64,000 nucleotides of DNA from CAJXZP01 sp049606935 (lineage in GTDB: Bacteria > Bacteroidota > Bacteroidia > Flavobacteriales_G > Salibacteraceae): assembly GCA_049606935.1 (NCBI GenBank), contig JBMYWA010000001.1, positions 124,001 through 188,000 on the forward strand, read 5' to 3'. Below the pieces are notes generated by a model. The model was not told the origin of the DNA and made no database searches. It was given only the letters and a program-made list of their open reading frames with translations. Shown here piece after piece: positions 60,412-64,000 of this stretch. The translations under genes and the position numbers were made by a program. Within the stretch, counting starts at the first letter, position 1; each line of letters starts with the position of its first letter.

Positions 60412-61830
60412 TTATTTAACCTGCCCAGCCAAAGGATCTGAAGCTGCAAGTGTATAAAATGGATAAATAACAGTTTGCCCTTTTTGAACACTTACTTCAA
60501 TTTCATGTTCTTCTTGAATTCCTGTTACCCCTTGAAGTTTAAAGTTTAATTCATGGTTTCCTTCTTCTAAAGGAACTCTTACGTAATAGATGCTATGCGG
60601 CAAGGTTTGCCAGTTTCTAGTGTCCGCATTTTCGGTTGCAGATGCGGCAATACTCAAGGCTGCTCCTAATGCTGGACTGTCTTGACTTTCTCCAATTTTA
60701 TAGGCGGCTGCTTGTTTAAGAGCCACACGAAGCAAGGCTTTACTGAACTCCAACCCCATACGTTGGTCTAGCACCTTAAATGATATAGCATTAATGTTTT
60801 CGGCTAACTGAAGCTCATGTTTCTCGTCTTGATTATAAAGAACGGCTTTATTAATTAACATGTCACGCTCTACATACTTTGGAAAGGCTACCTTTACCCA
60901 TGTTAGTCCGTTCAAATTCGTATTCCCAACATAAAAAGGGTAGGATAATCCATATTCTTTACTAACAAAATTCACCCATCCATTCCCGGTATAAACTATA
61001 GCAAAATTAATTCCCCACTCTTCTTTTATTGGCCCCATTCCGTTATGCCAAATCATAACCATACTTCCAGAATGGGCGGAAGGAGTGTATTTCATGTCAA
61101 ACTCCTTTTCGTATTGTTGTTTTTCTGTAAACATGGCCGATAATGCAGCCGTACGAATAATATCTTCTTTTAATTGTTCTGGAGTAGAAATTCCAAACAT
61201 AGTAGAGTACTCACCTTGGTAAATTTCATGTGCGTTTCGGTAGGCAATAAAGGCATTATTGTAATCTTTATTTGCTTCATAAATTAAGCCCATCACCACA
61301 TGCATGTATGCATCTTGCGTGTATTTTGTGTCGTCTTTATATTTTTCGCTTAACGATTGTAAACGAAGGTTTAGCCTTCTTACCTCCACTAATGCATCAT
61401 TGGTATTCCCAAGTAGATAATAATTAAGAGCCTTGTAATAATTAATTAGCAATACCTCATGATCTTCCCCATGGTAGGTGCTAATATTAGGGTTTAAAAG
61501 TAATGCAGCACCTTCCTCTAAAGCATCTTTTCTTTCGTCTTCCACAAACAAATCGGCTTTTTCAAAATACTCATTACTTTTCTCAAAATCTCCTTTTAAA
61601 TGCTCTACCATGCCTGCATTTACAAAATACAAGAACCTAACTTTGCTATCTTCTAAGTCTTTATGTTCTTCTAAAAATGCTTCGGCAGCTTCAAAATCTC
61701 CAGATGCAATGGTTTTATTAAAGCCATAAGCTTTTTTGTAAAATGAGGGCGAAGTACAGGAAGTAATCCCTACTATAATGGTAGCCAAAAGAAAAAGGGC
61801 CGTAGCCCTTAAACTATTAATTTTTAACAT
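60412..61830 (-). CDS. COG3014-like TPR lipoprotein
   Basis: Predicted lipoprotein of 472 residues with lipobox GITSC (C25). Helical TPR-like repeats fill about 35-230 (FEAAEAFLEEHKDLED, FEKSNEYFEKADLF, NYYKALNYYLLGNT, AFIAYRNAHEIY). The C-terminal half has a beta-rich part with SIYYVRVPLEEGNHELNF. It resembles COG3014 proteins that occur next to LpoB in Bacteroidota and other groups. The start overlaps the end of the LpoB-like gene by 14 bp, so they are coupled. Role in the envelope is inferred. Confidence 0.75.
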   Translation of the reverse strand: MLKINSLRATALFLLATIIVGITSCTSPSFYKKAYGFNKTIASGDFEAAEAFLEEHKDLEDSKVRFLYFVNAGMVEHLKGDFEKSNEYFEKADLFVEDERKDALEEGAALLLNPNISTYHGEDHEVLLINYYKALNYYLLGNTNDALVEVRRLNLRLQSLSEKYKDDTKYTQDAYMHVVMGLIYEANKDYNNAFIAYRNAHEIYQGEYSTMFGISTPEQLKEDIIRTAALSAMFTEKQQYEKEFDMKYTPSAHSGSMVMIWHNGMGPIKEEWGINFAIVYTGNGWVNFVSKEYGLSYPFYVGNTNLNGLTWVKVAFPKYVERDMLINKAVLYNQDEKHELQLAENINAISFKVLDQRMGLEFSKALLRVALKQAAAYKIGESQDSPALGAALSIAASATENADTRNWQTLPHSIYYVRVPLEEGNHELNFKLQGVTGIQEEHEIEVSVQKGQTVIYPFYTLAASDPLAGQVK

Positions 61831-62407
61831 ACTTCTTAATCTCTTTATCGCCAATCCACACTTTTTCTGTGGTTTCTAATGTTACCAATTCTAAGTTAAC
61901 TTTGTAGGCAATTACCTTTTCTTTTTTATACGCATCTACCGTAGAATTTATGGTGCCAAACATGATGTAATCTGCTCCTAGTTCTTGAGCCAGTTTCTTT
62001 TTTGACTCTTCAGTTGCGTTACCTTGTTGACTTTCTAATTCTTCACGCATCTTTTCTCGAAGAGCGGCATTTTCTACCAATCGCACCTTTCCAGAGTTTA
62101 CAAAAGCTCTTTCAATATCTTTAATAAAGGTTTCTGATGCAATATGCTCATGACTTTTATTGATTACATCCCCAATAATAACAACCGGGGCGGCTCCATC
62201 ATTTGCTTCGTTAAATCGAGCCAACCAAGGTCTACTTAACACATCACTTGTCATTTCATCGGCAACTTGTCTGGAGTCAGTGTCATTCCATCTCCCACTA
62301 ATATCCATTTGGGTATTTGGGTCAACTCTAGTCACCTCTCTACCGCTCCCACAGCCAATGGCTAAAGATCCCACAAGTAGTAATCCGTATATATTTAATC
62401 TTTTCAT
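61817..62407 (-). CDS. LpoB-like lipoprotein (penicillin-binding protein activator family)
   Basis: Predicted lipoprotein of 196 residues with lipobox AIGC (C19). SGRWNDTDSRQVADEM, VVIIGDVINKSHEHI, FIKDIERAFVNSGKVRLV and QELGADYIMFGTINS follow the LpoB fold (CsgG-like alpha/beta). In E. coli LpoB is an outer-membrane activator of PBP1b; in Bacteroidota the partner is unknown. It lies between a small exported protein gene (6 bp upstream) and the COG3014-like gene (14-bp overlap), so the three are one operon. Confidence 0.85.
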   Translation of the reverse strand: MKRLNIYGLLLVGSLAIGCGSGREVTRVDPNTQMDISGRWNDTDSRQVADEMTSDVLSRPWLARFNEANDGAAPVVIIGDVINKSHEHIASETFIKDIERAFVNSGKVRLVENAALREKMREELESQQGNATEESKKKLAQELGADYIMFGTINSTVDAYKKEKVIAYKVNLELVTLETTEKVWIGDKEIKKYVKN

Positions 62408-62413
62408 TTTATT

Positions 62414-62863
62414 CTATTTAAATGTTATTTTTCCTTTTGGTCTATCCAATCTTTTTAAAACAAGGGTGGTTTCGTTTAATTTCAGAATTTTATATTTTGA
62501 AGTCTCTGTTTTGTTTTCGGTTCCAGGAGCATTGTAAAAAAAGTAAAGAAATTTCCCATCAATTTTCCATGTACCGTTACTATAGTCGTAATTGTTGTTT
62601 TTGAAATTGTATTTCTTGTCAATACTTAATCCAAATTCGTTACCAATATCAAAATCAAGTTTTTTGGTAAGTCGCTTTTTACTCACCTCCATGCAAATCC
62701 ATTTTTTAGAGGTAAGCAAAGCTTCCTGTTTTTGAATTTTACTAACCCCAGATGGTGCGGGTGAAAAGTTATTGATTTCTGGTTTTAGAGGTTGATTAGC
62801 AGTAGCTTGTCCAAGGGTAAATATTCCTATACTGGATGCTAAAATAATGTGCGTTAATTTCAT
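62414..62863 (-). CDS. Small exported protein, lipocalin-like pattern
   Basis: Protein of 149 residues with a signal peptide (about 1-22, ending ATANQ). The mature part is beta-rich: LLTSKKWICMEVSKK, NNYDYSNGTWKIDG, FLYFFYNAPG and TTLVLKRLDRPKG recall the lipocalin-like or DUF4488-type small sandwich proteins of Bacteroidota (SKKW... then a TWKIDG strand and an LVL strand). It is the first gene of the operon with the LpoB-like and COG3014-like lipoproteins, 6 bp before the former. Function unknown. Confidence 0.65.
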   Translation of the reverse strand: MKLTHIILASSIGIFTLGQATANQPLKPEINNFSPAPSGVSKIQKQEALLTSKKWICMEVSKKRLTKKLDFDIGNEFGLSIDKKYNFKNNNYDYSNGTWKIDGKFLYFFYNAPGTENKTETSKYKILKLNETTLVLKRLDRPKGKITFK

Positions 62864-62978
62864 TTAAATATAATTCAGAACGTGAATATTAAAGGGCTTA
62901 AAAATACAATACTAGATGGAAATGGATTACGGGTTAAAAGTTTATTTCTGGAGTCGTTCATCTGCACGAAACAACGGT

Positions 62979-62986
62979 TATATTTG
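62979..62986 (+). promoter_or_regulatory. Candidate -7 element before the PNPOx-like gene
   Basis: TATATTTG matches TAnnTTTG. The predicted start site near 62992 lies inside the longer frame (62989), so the ATG at 63007 is favoured. Confidence 0.4.
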
Positions 62987-63006
62987 GTTTGAAAAATTGT
63001 CTTTTT

Positions 63007-63564
63007 ATGTCGAAAAAGTTTTCTGAAATATCACCCAAAATTCAAGATTTTATTGAATGTCAAAAAATGTTCTTTGTGGGAACAGCCATGCGTGAAGGCA
63101 CTGTAAATATTTCTCCAAAAGGATTAGATTCGTTTAGGGTACTGGATAAAAACACCGTTGTTTGGATGAACTTAACGGGTAGCGGAAATGAAACAGCTAC
63201 TCATTTATTGCAAAGTAATCGTATGACGGTCATGTTTTGTGCATTTGAAGGAGCACCTAATATTTTACGACTTTACGGTACTTGTGAAGTTTTTCACCCT
63301 AGAGATGCGGAATTTGAAAAATTTGCTAAACTTTTTCCAGCAGATGTGGGTTCTCGTCAGGTAATGTTAATGAAAGTTGATTTAGTTCAAACCTCCTGTG
63401 GTTACGCAGTTCCTTTAATGGAGTATAAAGCAGATCGAACAATTTTATCGGATTGGTCAAGCAAGCAAGGTCCAGAAAGAGTTAAAAACTACTGGAAAGA
63501 AAAGAATACCATAAGTTTAGACGGTCATCCAACCCAAATTTTTAAAGATAAAATTAATGATTAA
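63007..63564 (+). CDS. Pyridoxamine 5'-phosphate oxidase-like flavoprotein
   Basis: Split-barrel flavin-binding protein of 185 residues. FFVGTAMREGTVNISPKGLDSF (core GTVNISPKGLDSF) near 20-45, the WMNLTGSGNETATHLLQ segment and MTVMFCAFEGAPNILRLYG (core MFCAFEGAPNILRLYG) fit the general-stress PNPOx-like family, not true PdxH. It probably binds FMN or F420-like cofactors. Its end overlaps the next gene by 8 bp, a coupled arrangement with the MTA/SAH nucleosidase. Physiological reaction unknown. Confidence 0.85.
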   Translation: MSKKFSEISPKIQDFIECQKMFFVGTAMREGTVNISPKGLDSFRVLDKNTVVWMNLTGSGNETATHLLQSNRMTVMFCAFEGAPNILRLYGTCEVFHPRDAEFEKFAKLFPADVGSRQVMLMKVDLVQTSCGYAVPLMEYKADRTILSDWSSKQGPERVKNYWKEKNTISLDGHPTQIFKDKIND

Positions 63565-64000
63565 AAATCAGGTCATTGGAATAATGGGGGCTATGCCCGA
63601 AGAGATTAACGGCATAGTGCCTTTGTTATCGGATGTTACCAAAAAAACTTTTGGAAAAAGAGATTATTTTACTGGATTTGTAAATGAGAAAAAGTTTGTG
63701 GTTGTTTTTTCTAGGTGGGGTAAGGTAGCCGCGGCTACTACCGCTACTACTTTAATTCATGAGTTTGGGGTGAATGAAATCCTTTTTACGGGTGTGGCCG
63801 GAGCTATTCATTCCGATTTAAATATTGGTGACGTGGTAGTGGGGAAACGATTTATTCAACACGATTTAGATGGACGACCTTTGATGCAGAAATTTGAAAT
63901 CCCATTATTGAACGAGACTTATTTGTCATCTGCTACAGAGAGAGTGGATTTAGCCGAAAAATGTGTTCATCAAGTCTTAAATGATCAGCGATTACATTTA
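63557..64000 (+). CDS. mtnN: MTA/SAH nucleosidase, cut by window edge
   Basis: 5'-Methylthioadenosine/S-adenosylhomocysteine nucleosidase, 148 codons visible without a stop. GIMGAMPEEI at residues 8-17 is the family N-terminus (with a catalytic Glu), and LFTGVAGAI and NIGDVVVGKRFIQHDLDGRP are typical. It recycles by-products of SAM use and polyamine synthesis. It overlaps the PNPOx-like gene by 8 bp. The C-terminus with the catalytic Asp lies outside the window. Confidence 0.88.
   Translation, partial: MIKNQVIGIMGAMPEEINGIVPLLSDVTKKTFGKRDYFTGFVNEKKFVVVFSRWGKVAAATTATTLIHEFGVNEILFTGVAGAIHSDLNIGDVVVGKRFIQHDLDGRPLMQKFEIPLLNETYLSSATERVDLAEKCVHQVLNDQRLHL

Overview
The window looks like a chromosomal segment of a low-GC marine-type Bacteroidota, probably Flavobacteriales or a close relative. 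Evidence: AT-rich DNA with little Shine-Dalgarno signal; several promoters with the Bacteroidota TAnnTTTG -7 element; type IX secretion (T9SS) C-terminal sorting domains on at least three secreted proteins; a SprB-type repeat; a fused CcoNO cytochrome oxidase subunit; and rocD, dapD and menaquinone-type isochorismate synthase genes of Bacteroidota character. Species cannot be assigned. There are no rRNA or tRNA genes, CRISPR arrays, phages or insertion sequences that I can see.

Layout. 1-10.7 kb: 3' part of an isochorismate synthase, an OmpR-type regulator, an M14 peptidase coupled to a FadL-like barrel, a class I RNA m5U methyltransferase, ornithine aminotransferase and a hybrid histidine kinase. 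10.9-19.9 kb: a full cbb3 oxidase cluster (ccoI, ccoS, ccoNO, ccoQ, ccoP, ccoG, ccoH and a TauE/SafE-like membrane protein). 20-25.5 kb: an orphan LytTR regulator, a large uncharacterised conserved protein, a GT9 glycosyltransferase, dapD, an RsmI-like methylase and a low-Mr tyrosine phosphatase. 25.7-34.3 kb: T9SS/SprB-repeat protein, TlpA-like thioredoxin, fsa, uridine kinase, three tandem paralogous lipoproteins, and small or membrane proteins. 34.3-43.2 kb: lytic transglycosylase, split YeeE/YedE transporter, ndk, SulP, MarC, secreted endonuclease I, and an ABC exporter-like pair. 43.2-46.3 kb: secreted subtilase and an SDR. 46.5-53.2 kb: a nitrite-ammonification operon (porin, nrfH, nrfA, fused CcsBA). 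53.2-64 kb: META lipoprotein, TfoX-like protein, a sulfatase C-terminal remnant, SRPBCC protein, Ntn-hydrolase-like protein with TPRs, methyltransferase, VOC protein, WYL regulator, AlkC-like glycosylase, Dus, an LpoB/COG3014-type envelope operon, a PNPOx-like protein and the 5' part of an MTA/SAH nucleosidase.

How it fits together. The clearest theme is respiration at low oxygen: the high-affinity cbb3 oxidase and the NrfHA nitrite reductase, each with its maturation genes. Upstream of both operons I find a CRP/FNR-type TGA-N6-TCA palindrome at nearly the same distance from a -7-like element and from the first start codon, which suggests shared control by a CRP/FNR-family regulator encoded elsewhere. 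Strong hairpins inside both operons suggest differential expression of structural and maturation genes.

I did not find an obviously new multi-gene defence or mobile system. The best leads are the shared CRP/FNR-like sites, a 10-bp direct repeat with 21-bp phasing upstream of the LytTR gene, the tandem lipoprotein trio, a palindrome abutting the WYL regulator start, an RNA methyltransferase lacking its Fe-S cysteines, the sulfatase remnant and a possible small RNA before rocD. All start choices, motifs and repeats were read by eye from the sequence; no database search was run.
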